Source: Salsipaludibacter sp963735045 (GTDB lineage: Bacteria; Actinomycetota; Nitriliruptoria; Nitriliruptorales; Nitriliruptoraceae). From it: 64,000 nucleotides of DNA. Below the pieces are notes generated by a model, which saw only the letters and a program-made list of their open reading frames with translations, was not told the origin of the DNA and did not search any database. The position numbers and the translations under genes were made by a program. The DNA is taken from positions 248,001 through 312,000 of the forward strand of contig CAVTIZ010000003.1 of NCBI GenBank assembly GCA_963735045.1. Reading direction: 5' to 3'. Shown piece by piece: positions 16,593-25,487 of this stretch (positions are counted from its first letter, which is position 1; each line of letters begins with the position of its first letter).

Positions 16593-18956
16593 ATGAGCAT
16601 CGACTGGAATGCCCTGTCCAGCCGCACCGCGTCCTTCGCGGTGCAGGACGCGACCAAGGACCCGTCGGGGGTGGTCACCGACGTCGTCGTGGTCGGCCTG
16701 CACCTGGCGATGAGCGACGTGGTGGGACTCTTCCCGGCCAGCGGTGGCGACAGCCTGACCCTGTATGCCGACACGCTCGTGATGGACGTCAACCACGTGC
16801 CCGTCCGGGGCGCGGTCGTGATGGCCCGCGAGGTCGACACCACCGCGATGGGGGCCGACGCCGTCACGGTGGCCCGACCACCGACCGGCACCACCGCGAT
16901 CGAGTTCCTGGTCGGCGGGGTCACCGGGCCCGCCCTGGCCGTCACCACCGACGGCGCCGCGCCCACCGCGGTCGCGACCGGCTTGCAACCGTTGACCACC
17001 GCCCTGTTCCTGGTCCAGCCGTCGGGGCCCATCCAGGTCACGACCAGAACCGACGACGACGACATCGGCGACCTGGCCGGTCGCGTCTACGCCCTCAGCA
17101 GCCTGCGTGCCAGCTACGCAGCCGCGACGTCGTTGATGAACACCGGCAGCGACGACGCGCTGGAGACCGCCCGCGACATGCTCGCGTGGGTCACCGCGTG
17201 CACGGGTGCCGCCGCGACGTCCACGGCCACCGCGCCGGCGTCGTGGACCGAACTCCACGACCAGGCGCTGCCGCTGCTCACCGACCTGTCGGTGCGGGCC
17301 GGCACGACCTACGTCCCCAGCCTCGCCTCGGACTTCTACGAGGTCGAGGTCACCCGACTGGTCGACGTCGTCGCCGCGTACGACACCCAGCTCGCCACCC
17401 TGCGCACCGCCACCGACATCGGGGCGGCCGTGGCCCAGGTCGGGGCTGCCCTGGGCGACGTCGCCACGACGGAACTGGCCCCACTGAAGGCCCAGCAGGC
17501 GACCCTGAAGGCCAACATCGCCGACCTCACGACCGGCATCACCACGCTCGACCTCCAGATGGAGATGCAGTCCAGCGCACTGGACGTGGCGTGGACGAAG
17601 CTCGAGGTCGCGGTCACCGACAAGCAGATCAGCGACTGGTTCAACGCCTGCTTCGAACTCGCCCTGTCCGCGGTGTCCCTGGCCTTTGACGGCGCCAAGC
17701 TGGGGGCCAGCGGTGGCACCGACCTCAGCGCGCTCAAGGGGGTCATCACCACCGGCGTGAAGGCCGCCAAGACCGCCTACGACGCCATCGCCAACGTCGC
17801 CAAGGACGGCACGGCCAAGCAGCAGCCCCTGCTCGAGGCGGCCAGGAAGGTCGTCGAGAGCCAGGAGGTGCTGGTCCACAACTACGTCGTCATCCTCGGG
17901 CTGGCCACGGCCACCGGGGTCCCCGACCAGCCGTCCTTGTTCGCCGTCGACCCCACGACGGCCTGGGACAACTACCTGGCCGAGGCGACCGCGACGCTGT
18001 CGGGCATGTCGGTCGGGGCGGCCGCGTCGTACCTGGCGAGCCTGACGGTGCTGGCCAACTACGCCAAGGCGTTGTCGGCCAAGATCGCCACCGCCAGCGC
18101 CCAGGTGGCCCAGGAACGCATCGTGGAGACCCAACTCGAAGCCGCCCGCAAGGCCGCGGCCCGCTGGGCCGAACTGGAGAAGAAGGCCGACTCGGACCAG
18201 GAACGGCTCGCGGCCCTGACCGGGGTCCTGGCCGGGCGTCGCGACGGGGTGACCCGGTCGCTGTTCGTGGCCTGGACCCACTACCGGGCGGCCTATCGCT
18301 ACCTGTACCTGGTCCAACCTCCCGTGGTCGTCGACCTCGACATGTCCACGGCCGAACTGAAGAAGGCCTTCGCCGACACCGCGATGTGGGTGGCCCAGAT
18401 GCTGGGCGACGGTCCGGCCGGGTCGCGGATCCGGTTGCCCGACGACGACGTCGACATCGGCTTCACGTTCCCGGTCGTGACGGCCGACGAGCCTCAGACG
18501 TCGATCGACGCCGCCCTGTACACCCCGGCCAGCGGTGACGTCCCGGCGACCCTGACCTGGACGATCCCCATGGGCACCGACCAGTTGCATGGGGTGCTGC
18601 CCCACGGCGGCAACGTCGCGATCTGGATCACGGCGGCGACGTTCACCATCGACGGGGTCACCCCCAACGACAAGGACAACGTCATCGTGGAGGTGTCGAC
18701 GTCGGGCACCTACCAGAACGGCTACGGGGCGACCAGGAGCCAGACCTTCGTGGCCCGCAGCATGGTCGGCAGCTACGCCTACACCGTCGGCGCCGACCGT
18801 CGGCCCTACGACCCGTGGAACGTCGCCACCCAGCTGACGATGACGCCGACGCCCTACACGCAGTGGACCATGGCCTTCGACCCCGACGGCGGCGACGCCG
18901 GCCATGCCGAGGCCGTGCGCATGCACCTCACCGTCAGCTTCCGGTCGGCGAGCTGA
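16593..18956 (+). CDS. Large helical protein with beta-rich ends, possible toxin-complex component (operon gene 2)
   Basis: A 787-residue protein. Residues about 1-150 are beta-rich and include LTLYADTLVMDVNHVPV and VVMAREVD, a strand-repeat style seen in some large toxin-associated proteins. Residues about 160-590 are long Ala-rich helices with a moderately hydrophobic stretch near 350 (FELALSAVSLAFDGAKLGA). From about 595 the chain becomes beta-sandwich-like (LTWTIPMG, IWITAATFTIDGV, TPYTQWTMAF), loosely resembling the C-terminal region of Tc-toxin A proteins; this resemblance is tentative. No signal peptide or catalytic motif is seen. ATG 16593 follows GAGGAG; the gap to gene 1 is 25 bp, and the stop overlaps the next start (TGATG). 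Confidence 0.8.
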   Translation: MSIDWNALSSRTASFAVQDATKDPSGVVTDVVVVGLHLAMSDVVGLFPASGGDSLTLYADTLVMDVNHVPVRGAVVMAREVDTTAMGADAVTVARPPTGTTAIEFLVGGVTGPALAVTTDGAAPTAVATGLQPLTTALFLVQPSGPIQVTTRTDDDDIGDLAGRVYALSSLRASYAAATSLMNTGSDDALETARDMLAWVTACTGAAATSTATAPASWTELHDQALPLLTDLSVRAGTTYVPSLASDFYEVEVTRLVDVVAAYDTQLATLRTATDIGAAVAQVGAALGDVATTELAPLKAQQATLKANIADLTTGITTLDLQMEMQSSALDVAWTKLEVAVTDKQISDWFNACFELALSAVSLAFDGAKLGASGGTDLSALKGVITTGVKAAKTAYDAIANVAKDGTAKQQPLLEAARKVVESQEVLVHNYVVILGLATATGVPDQPSLFAVDPTTAWDNYLAEATATLSGMSVGAAASYLASLTVLANYAKALSAKIATASAQVAQERIVETQLEAARKAAARWAELEKKADSDQERLAALTGVLAGRRDGVTRSLFVAWTHYRAAYRYLYLVQPPVVVDLDMSTAELKKAFADTAMWVAQMLGDGPAGSRIRLPDDDVDIGFTFPVVTADEPQTSIDAALYTPASGDVPATLTWTIPMGTDQLHGVLPHGGNVAIWITAATFTIDGVTPNDKDNVIVEVSTSGTYQNGYGATRSQTFVARSMVGSYAYTVGADRRPYDPWNVATQLTMTPTPYTQWTMAFDPDGGDAGHAEAVRMHLTVSFRSAS

Positions 18957-20020
18957 TGGGGGCGTTCGACTTCGTCACCGCGGACTGGCTCGACCTGCAG
19001 ACCTGGTTGGCCCAGGTCCGTGAGCTGCCACGGACGGCCACGGAATTCACCGCCCGGTACGGGACCTTCGACGACGACCACGACACCGACGCCACCGTGG
19101 CCGCCCTGACGGCCTCGGCGGCCTTCGCCGACAAGTTCGGCAGTGCGGCGGCGGTCACGCACGAGCTGGCGTCCGATGGTGGGTACCTGACCTCGTCGAC
19201 CCCGCCGAGCATGATCTACGGACACCTCATCTGGTGGGCGATGCAGGTCGGCAATGCTGCCTCCTCCGCCCGGGACGGCCTGGCGTCGCTGACGGCCTCG
19301 CTCGGCCACGACCAGGTCAGCGCCGGTGACGTCCGCACGGAGATGGCCGGCGATGGCGGGATCGCGTCGGTGCTGTCGGTCGCGGCCCACCAGGGTGGCG
19401 AACTGGTCGCGTCGATCCGCAACCTCCGCAGCCACGTCCTGCCCCAGGTCGAGGTGCTGGCCGGCACCGGGCTCATCAACGAGGCCAACCAGGCCATCGG
19501 TGGTCTCGGTGCCCAGATCGCGACGCTGCGCATGCGTGCCGTCGCCGACTACCAGGCCTGGAAGCACCAGGCCCTGGGCCCCGACGAGCCGTTGCCCCCC
19601 ATCGACATCGCGGGCAACACCGCCGCGGGTGGGTTCCCGTGGCCGTTCGGGAAGGGCAAGGAGGAGAAGGCCCGCAAGGACTACGCGGCCGTGCGCAAGC
19701 AGATCGAGGCCCTGCAGGGCGATGAGGCGATGAAGGCCCGGTTCGTGGCCGACGTCGGTGGGCTGGACATGGCGGGCATCAAGGTCGCCCCGGCCCTGGA
19801 CCAGTTGGTCAGCGGCATCACCCGGGTCGACCACGCGCTCGACCAGCAGGCGACCCGCGTCACCAGCGTGGCCGCCAGCGCCGACGACACCCAACTGGTC
19901 GACGCTGCCTGGCTCACCAAGGCCCTGGATGCCGGGGCGCTGGGCGGCCTGGCGACCGATGCGACGGCCTTCGTGCAGCGCGCCCTGGTCACCACGCACG
20001 TGCAGGCGCCGCCGTCGTGA
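18956..20020 (+). CDS. Paralogue of operon gene 1 with a hydrophilic head (operon gene 3)
   Basis: A 354-residue helical protein whose first 120 residues align with gene 1: LPRTATEFTARYGTF, LASDGGYL, PSMIYGHLIWWAMQVGNAAS, with the same spacing. Where gene 1 has a membrane-like hairpin, this protein has a Pro/Gly-rich hydrophilic loop (about residues 206-235, including GGFPWPFGKGK), then the helical arm resumes. In tripartite alpha-pore toxins one paralogue typically lacks the transmembrane head, so a soluble cap or docking subunit is a reasonable guess. The start overlaps the previous stop (TGATG), which implies translational coupling. There is no signal peptide. Confidence 0.8.
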   Translation: MGAFDFVTADWLDLQTWLAQVRELPRTATEFTARYGTFDDDHDTDATVAALTASAAFADKFGSAAAVTHELASDGGYLTSSTPPSMIYGHLIWWAMQVGNAASSARDGLASLTASLGHDQVSAGDVRTEMAGDGGIASVLSVAAHQGGELVASIRNLRSHVLPQVEVLAGTGLINEANQAIGGLGAQIATLRMRAVADYQAWKHQALGPDEPLPPIDIAGNTAAGGFPWPFGKGKEEKARKDYAAVRKQIEALQGDEAMKARFVADVGGLDMAGIKVAPALDQLVSGITRVDHALDQQATRVTSVAASADDTQLVDAAWLTKALDAGALGGLATDATAFVQRALVTTHVQAPPS

Positions 20021-21099
20021 CCGGGCTGGACGTCACGACGGCGCAGGGGGCGATCGAGACCGCGTTGGCCTACCCGCGCCAGATCCACGAGGCGGCCGCG
20101 GCGGCACAGGGTGTGGCACTCGGACCATGGGTGATGGCGGTCCAGTGCAACTTCGGGCCGAGCGACAAGAACGTGTTCACGGACCAGTACGACGTCGACT
20201 TCACCGGCCTGCGGACCCAGTTGCAGTCCACGCTGGCCGCGGCCGAGGACCAGGCCTCGCAGTTCCTCGACGACTTCGCCTTCGTCCGGACGTGGATGTC
20301 CCAGACCCTGCCGGCCACCAGCGCGGCGGTCGTGTCCGCGGCGACCGCCGTGACCACCGCGGTCGACGCCTTGCGCAGCACCGGCACGCTCACGCCTGCA
20401 CAGGTCGAGGCCGTGGTCGCCGGGCTCCAGGTGCTGCTGGACACCCTGAGGACCGGGTCCGACCAGTTGTCGTCGGGGCTGCAGGGGTTGGCCGCCTTCG
20501 CCGTCAGCCAGGAGCAGTACGGCACCCAGGTCCAGGGGGTCGCGGCCAACGTGTCGTCGGTCGCCCAGGGCGCCCTGGCCGACATCCGCAACTCGCTGTC
20601 ATCGTTTCCGTGCGGGGCCGCCGACGGGGAGCGCCAACTGGATGCCTTCACCGCGCAGTTCACCACCGCGAGCCAGTCCTTCGCGACCATCTTCGCCGGC
20701 CTGGCCAGCAACACGACGGCCACCCAGCAGGCGTTGTCGCTGCTGGTGGGCACGGTGCTGGTCGTCGACAACGACTACCGCCCGATCGTGGCCGAGGTGC
20801 AGCAGGGCCAGGGGTCCGCGGTCGGCTCCGCCCTGCAGGAACTGCACCTGGACGTCGCCCAGCGGGAGTGGGCCAGCCTGGCCGCGTACGCGCAGCAACA
20901 GTTGCAGACCGAGCGGGCCGCGTTGGCGGCCCAGTTGCACGCCAGCGTGGTGATGACGCCGACTCCACGGGTCTCGCCGGCAGCCGCCCGGGCAGGGTCG
21001 CGGTCGGCCGGGTCCCGCGCGACGGCGTCGGCGGCCGCGGTGGCCGCGGCGACGGCCCGCATCGAGCGGGTGCTCGCCGCCGTCTACGGGCCGGCATGA
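20017..21099 (+). CDS. Helical protein of unknown function, paralogue of gene 5 (operon gene 4)
   Basis: A 360-residue helical protein. It opens with IETALAYPRQIHEAAAAAQG and a short strand segment GPWVMAVQCNFG, then about 280 residues of Ala/Gln-rich helix with a central PCG motif (SSFPCGAADGERQ), and ends in a basic Ser/Ala tail. The N-terminal block and the PCG-RQ-F segment recur in gene 5, so the two are paralogues. No membrane segment, signal peptide or enzymatic motif is visible. GTG 20017 overlaps the previous stop by four bases (GTGA), typical of coupled translation. Function is not known; membership in the operon suggests a subunit or chaperone of the same complex. Confidence 0.78.
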   Translation: MTGLDVTTAQGAIETALAYPRQIHEAAAAAQGVALGPWVMAVQCNFGPSDKNVFTDQYDVDFTGLRTQLQSTLAAAEDQASQFLDDFAFVRTWMSQTLPATSAAVVSAATAVTTAVDALRSTGTLTPAQVEAVVAGLQVLLDTLRTGSDQLSSGLQGLAAFAVSQEQYGTQVQGVAANVSSVAQGALADIRNSLSSFPCGAADGERQLDAFTAQFTTASQSFATIFAGLASNTTATQQALSLLVGTVLVVDNDYRPIVAEVQQGQGSAVGSALQELHLDVAQREWASLAAYAQQQLQTERAALAAQLHASVVMTPTPRVSPAAARAGSRSAGSRATASAAAVAAATARIERVLAAVYGPA

Positions 21100-22046
21100 T
21101 CGCCGGCGGCCCGGACCCGTTGACGGTCGCGTTGCAGGACCTGGTGGCCTATCCCACGACCTTGGCCGGCATCTCGTCGCGCGCCCAGGGTGTCACCGTG
21201 GGCCGCTGGGTCATCCAGGTGCACGGACGGGCCGGGTCATTCCTGCTCGGCGACGTCACCGACGTCTCCTACGGCATGGACCTGGACTACCCGGACGTGC
21301 GTGCCGCGGTCTACGACGTGCGCGACGCCATCGAGGACGAGTTCGAGGTCGCCTGGCCCGCCATGACCGCCCTGCAGGGATGGCTCGGCAACGAGTTGCC
21401 GGGGCTGGGGACCGACCTGGCCGCCGTCGTCGCCGCCGCCGTCGTCGCCGCCGCCAACGACGCCGCCGCCAACGGGGGCGACGACGGCTTCGCCGACGCG
21501 CTCGACGTGGCGGAGGAGGTGGCCGCGTCGTCGATCGGCGTGCTGGACGGCGCAGCGGCCACGATGGCCGACCTCCACCAGCGCCAGCATGCCCACGTGC
21601 AGGCGACGGAGGCCCTGTCCGGTCCGGTCGTCGAGGAGTCCCGACGTCGCCTCGGAGACCTGCACGCCGTCATGGACGCCCAGCCCTGCGGCCAGCCCGA
21701 GGCGCTGCGACAGTTCACCCACTTCCAGGGCGAACTGGCCGCGTCGTGCGCCGCGCTGATGGCCGCGGTCAAGGACCTGGTCGCGGCGACCGGCGTGGTG
21801 CACCACCGGGCGGCGGCGCTGGCCCAGGCCGCACGGTCGGTTCTGGTCGACGTGCGGAGGGCCCAGTCGCTGGTGGCCGCGGGCATGGCGGCCGCCACGA
21901 TCGTCGACACGCTGGGGTTCGATGCCGCGTCGACGCGCTGGCAGTCCCTGTCCACGGAGGCCGGCGAGCTGCTGGAGGCCACCGCCCTGCGCTCGCCGCT
22001 GCGCACGCCGTCCGTGCGCGCCCGCGCCACCGCCCGCCGGGACTGA
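21096..22046 (+). CDS. Helical protein of unknown function, paralogue of gene 4 (operon gene 5)
   Basis: A 316-residue protein related to gene 4: LQDLVAYPTTLAGISSRAQG, then GRWVIQVHGR, an Ala-rich helical body, and MDAQPCGQPEALRQFTHF in the same place as the PCG segment of gene 4. It carries an Ala/Val run (about residues 105-130) that is not long or hydrophobic enough to be called a membrane helix confidently. The tail is Arg-rich. ATG 21096 overlaps the previous stop by four bases (ATGA). It is the last gene of the operon; about 100 bases downstream a fragment of an unrelated kinase gene begins. Function is unknown. Confidence 0.78.
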   Translation: MIAGGPDPLTVALQDLVAYPTTLAGISSRAQGVTVGRWVIQVHGRAGSFLLGDVTDVSYGMDLDYPDVRAAVYDVRDAIEDEFEVAWPAMTALQGWLGNELPGLGTDLAAVVAAAVVAAANDAAANGGDDGFADALDVAEEVAASSIGVLDGAAATMADLHQRQHAHVQATEALSGPVVEESRRRLGDLHAVMDAQPCGQPEALRQFTHFQGELAASCAALMAAVKDLVAATGVVHHRAAALAQAARSVLVDVRRAQSLVAAGMAAATIVDTLGFDAASTRWQSLSTEAGELLEATALRSPLRTPSVRARATARRD

Positions 22047-22154
22047 TCGCGGGCGGTTCCCCGTGCCCGGGACGACCCGGAGCCGGGCGTCGAGTCCGGT
22101 GACAGCGATCGATCCGCGGGCCCGGGATCGGAGAGGGACCAAGGACGTCGGCAG

Positions 22155-22328
22155 GGAACCGGGTTGGGCCTGGACATCTCGCGTCGTATCGTTCTCGACC
22201 GCCACGACGGCCGGATCACGATCGACTCCGACGACACCGGCACGGTGGTCCGCGTCCCACCTCCCCGTGAAGCACCCCTGGGCCCGGATCCGGCGACGGG
22301 TCCACGACGACGAGAGGCACGTCCATGA
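22155..22328 (+). pseudogene. C-terminal remnant of a HATPase_c (histidine-kinase-like ATPase) domain
   Basis: In the frame ending at TGA 22326-22328 the translation contains GTGLGLDISRRIV followed by DGRITIDSD and TVVRVP, which is the G2 box and final strand of GHKL ATPase domains in sensor kinases. Nothing upstream in any frame supplies the H, N or G1 boxes, so only about 55 codons remain. The stop overlaps the ATG of the following VOC gene, suggesting the two were once one transcription unit. Confidence 0.65.
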
Positions 22329-22692
22329 GCACACCACGACTGGCTTCGGTGGTGATCAACGCGCGTGACATGGATCGGGTCGCGGACTTCTGGAAGGCGT
22401 TGCTGGACGTCGGGGAGCGACAGCGCATGCCGGGGTTCGTGTGGCTGGAGCGACAGCCCAGCCTCGGATGTCAGTGGCCGTCCAGTTGGTCGCCGACCCG
22501 ACCGAGGGCCGCAACCGGGTCCACCTCGACTTCGGGGTCCAGGACCTGGCGGCCGCCCACGACCGGATTCTCGAACTCGGCGGCACCGAGCTCGAGCGCC
22601 ACGACATGAAGGGCTTCGGGTGGACCGTGTTCGCCGACCCCGAGGGCAACGAGTTCTGCCTGGCCCAGGCGAACCCCGACGACGACGTCTGA
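22325..22692 (+). pseudogene. VOC (glyoxalase/bleomycin-resistance) family protein, one frameshift
   Basis: The first frame gives LASVVINARDMDRVADFWKA, a classic VOC start, and reads to about codon 45. The remainder (AVQLVADPTEGRNRVHLDF, then WTVFADPEGNEFCLAQ with the metal-ligand Glu) continues in the next frame from about 22465. One base has been gained or lost near 22455-22470. Without it the protein would be about 122 residues, the normal length of a single VOC unit. Function in the family ranges from metal-dependent dioxygenases to resistance proteins. The shift may be a sequencing error. Confidence 0.8.
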
Positions 22693-22864
22693 GCCTCCCG
22701 TGCGCGCGGCCCGGGCCGGTTCGCGGTTGGACCCTTCGCGGCGGCAACGAACGCCGAGGCCGGTTGCAGCATGGTCAGACGCCGACTCGATGGCGGACAG
22801 GACTAGGGTGGGGGAGGAAGGACGCTGGCGGGGTCGGCGCGGCGGTGCAGGGAGTGGAGTGACG

Positions 22865-24235
22865 ATGGAGTTGGCGACGGCGGAGGTGCTGGACCTGGCC
22901 GGGGACCGCCTGGACGTGCCGCTGGTCGGCGGTGGGTCGACCCGCGCGGTGAACTTCGACTTCGCGGCCAGCAGTCCGGCGCTGGCGGCGGTCGATCGTG
23001 CGGTCCGGGAGTTCCTGCCGTGGTACTCCAGCGTGCATCGTGGGGCTGGCTACAAGTCGTTGGTGTCCACGGCGGCCTACGAACACGCGCGTGCCGACGT
23101 GGCACGGTTCGTCGGCGCTCGCGACGACGACGTCGTGGTGTTCACGCGCAACACCACCGACGCGATCAACGTGCTGGCCGCGGCACTGCCGGACGACTGC
23201 CGGGTCGTGACCTTCCGGGGCGAGCACCATGCCGACCTGTTGCCGTGGCGGCGTCGGGAGGTCCAGCACCTGCCGATCCCGCGGGACCCGGCCGACGTGG
23301 CGGGGGTCCTCGACGAGGCACTGTCGGCCCTGGGGCCGGGACCGACGCTGTTCGCGGGGACCGCGGTGTCCAACGTCACGGGGGAGTGCTGGCCGGTGGC
23401 CGAACTCACCGCCGTGGCCCGGCGCCACGGTGCCCGCGTGGTGGTCGACGCGGCCCAGCTGGCGCCGCACGGTCCGGTGGACCTGGCGGACTGGGAGGCC
23501 GACTGGACCGTGCTGAGCGGCCACAAGATGTACGCGCCGTACGGGGCCGGGGCGCTGGTCGGTCGGCGCGACTGGCTGGAGCAGCGCGAGCCCTTCCTGG
23601 CCGGCGGGGGCGCGGTGGCCTTCGTCACCCTCGACGACGTGCTCTGGCTCGACGCGCCGGAACGCCAGGAGGCCGGGTCGCCCAACGTCGTCGGGGCCGT
23701 CGCCATGGGCGCGGCCTGCCGGGCGCTGCTGGACCACGGCATGGACCACGTGCTCTCCCACGAGCGCCACCTCGACCGACGGCTGCGTGCGGGCCTGGAC
23801 ACCGTGGACGGACTCGTCCGCCACCACCTGTGGGGTGACGACCATCCGCGCATCGCCGTCGAGACGTTCACGCTGGCGGGCTACCACCACAGCCACCTGG
23901 CGGCCATCCTCAGCGCCGAGTACGGCATCGCGGTCCGCGACGGGTGCTTCTGCGCCCATCCCCTGATGGTCCGCCTGATGGACGTCGATGCCGACGACGT
24001 CGTCCGCATCGGTGCCCAGGTGGCCGCCGGCAACCACGCCAACGTCCCGGGGGCGACCCGGGCCAGCGCCGGGCTGGCCACCACTGACGACGACGTCGAC
24101 CGCCTGGTCGACGCGCTCACCCGGATCGCGACCGACGGGCCCAGCTGGACCTACGAGCAGGACCCGGCCACCGGCAACTGGTCCCCGTCACCCGACGACC
24201 GCCCGATGCCCGACCTCGGATGCCTGCCCCGGTGA
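22865..24235 (+). CDS. Class V aminotransferase / cysteine-desulfurase-like PLP enzyme
   Basis: A 456-residue PLP enzyme of the SufS/CsdA fold. NFDFAASSPAL opens the fold; FTRNTTDAIN binds the phosphate; VVDAAQLAPH carries the Asp that pairs with the pyridine nitrogen; SGHKMYAPYGAGAL contains the Schiff-base Lys. A Cys-bearing loop, RDGCFCAHPLM, sits where SufS has its catalytic Cys. A C-terminal extension of about 50 residues is unlike SufS. No sufBCD or iscU genes are nearby, so it is more likely a relative acting on another amino acid or selenocysteine than the housekeeping desulfurase. ATG 22865 follows GGAG at 22856-22859. Confidence 0.87.
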   Translation: MELATAEVLDLAGDRLDVPLVGGGSTRAVNFDFAASSPALAAVDRAVREFLPWYSSVHRGAGYKSLVSTAAYEHARADVARFVGARDDDVVVFTRNTTDAINVLAAALPDDCRVVTFRGEHHADLLPWRRREVQHLPIPRDPADVAGVLDEALSALGPGPTLFAGTAVSNVTGECWPVAELTAVARRHGARVVVDAAQLAPHGPVDLADWEADWTVLSGHKMYAPYGAGALVGRRDWLEQREPFLAGGGAVAFVTLDDVLWLDAPERQEAGSPNVVGAVAMGAACRALLDHGMDHVLSHERHLDRRLRAGLDTVDGLVRHHLWGDDHPRIAVETFTLAGYHHSHLAAILSAEYGIAVRDGCFCAHPLMVRLMDVDADDVVRIGAQVAAGNHANVPGATRASAGLATTDDDVDRLVDALTRIATDGPSWTYEQDPATGNWSPSPDDRPMPDLGCLPR

Positions 24236-24423
24236 CCGGACCGTTCGTGGAGTGACCGATCCCCGAGTGGTCGTCGCGCCGTCGGGGCTGGGTCTGCATC
24301 GAGGTGGTGCGTTCGGGTCCGTGCATGGTCGTCCGGTGCGGTTCCCGCCCGGACGCGAACCGGTTGTGACTAGGGTCCGAGGAGGGGTCGCAGGCAGCGA
24401 CCTGGGGTGCTGGGGGGCTGGGG

Positions 24424-25434
24424 ATGCGGGTCGCGGTGACGGGTGGGACGGGGTTCGTCGGGAGCCACACGGCGGCCGCACTGCTGGCCGACGGCCACGA
24501 CGTGCGGATCCTGGCGCGGCGCGCCCACGGGGTCGCGCCGGCCCTCGAGCCGCTCGGCGTCGACCCGAACACGGTCGAGGTCGTCCTGGCCGACATGACC
24601 GACCGCCCCGCGATCCAGGAGGGCCTCTCCGGCTGTGACGCGGTGGTCCATGCAGCCAGCGTCTACAGCTTCGACCCGTCGCGCGCCGAGGAAATGGCAC
24701 GGACGAACGAACTCGGTGTCCGCAATGTCCTCGAGTCGGCGATCGAGGCCGGCCTCGACCCGATCGTGCACGTCTCCAGCACCCTCGCACTGATCCACGA
24801 CGGCGACGCCGGGCAGGTGCTCACGGAAGACACTGCGCCCGGCAACTCGCCGTTCCCCTACTCGGGGTCCAAGGCACGGCAGGAGGCCTACGCCCGGTCG
24901 CTGCAGGCTCAGGGCCACCCCGTGGTCACCACCAATCCCGGGGGTGTCTGGGGCCCCGACGACCCCCACGACGGCGAGTCGCAGCAGCTCGCACGTGCCT
25001 GCATGACGAACCAGATGGCGATGCTCCCGGCGGCCAGCACGATCGCCATGGTCGACGTGCGCGACGTGGCCAGGGCCCACGCCGCCCTGATGGAACCCGG
25101 GCGGGGGCCGCGGCGGTACGTCCTGGCGCCCTATTGCCCCAGCCTCCCCGAGATCCGGCGTGCGGTCACGACGGCGGCGGGTCGACCGCGACGCACCACC
25201 ACCGTCCCGGCGGCCATGGTGACGGTCGTGGGGCGGCTCGGTGGCATCCTGGAGGAGCGGTTCGGCATCGACATCGGGACCAACCCGGAGGGCGTCTGGG
25301 TGTCGCTCCAGCGGGCCTGCGGTGACTCCTCGGCGGCCGAACGGGACCTGGGCATCACCTGGCGATCGTTCGAGGAGTGCATCGGCGACACGGTCGACTG
25401 GATGCTGCACGAGCAGGCCGCGGCGGGCACCTGA
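24424..25434 (+). CDS. NAD-dependent epimerase/dehydratase family protein (extended SDR)
   Basis: A 336-residue extended short-chain dehydrogenase. TGGTGFVGSHTA at the N-terminus is the glycine-rich NAD(P) motif, AADM-type acidic segments follow (VLADMTD), HVSSTLALI carries the catalytic Ser/Thr, and YSGSKARQEAY is the YxxxK active site. The C-terminal part resembles dihydroflavonol-reductase-like proteins. It could act on a sugar nucleotide or a carbonyl compound; substrate unknown. Preceded by a GGGG-rich leader and a 188-bp gap; it is convergent with the response-regulator gene downstream. Confidence 0.88.
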   Translation: MRVAVTGGTGFVGSHTAAALLADGHDVRILARRAHGVAPALEPLGVDPNTVEVVLADMTDRPAIQEGLSGCDAVVHAASVYSFDPSRAEEMARTNELGVRNVLESAIEAGLDPIVHVSSTLALIHDGDAGQVLTEDTAPGNSPFPYSGSKARQEAYARSLQAQGHPVVTTNPGGVWGPDDPHDGESQQLARACMTNQMAMLPAASTIAMVDVRDVARAHAALMEPGRGPRRYVLAPYCPSLPEIRRAVTTAAGRPRRTTTVPAAMVTVVGRLGGILEERFGIDIGTNPEGVWVSLQRACGDSSAAERDLGITWRSFEECIGDTVDWMLHEQAAAGT

Positions 25435-25487
25435 CCGGGCCGGCTCGCGAGGGCGCCGAGGTCCGACCGGCCGGCGCTTCCTCGGAG

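Noticed and set aside
16554..18926. 790-codon minus-strand frame opposite operon gene 2
   Set aside because: A Gly/Arg/His-rich shadow; the plus-strand frame has start signals, coupling to neighbours and believable secondary structure.
22700..22864. Longer N-terminus for the class V aminotransferase starting at 22700
   Set aside because: The extra residues are not family-like, whereas ATG 22865 has a well-placed GGAG and begins at the conserved region.
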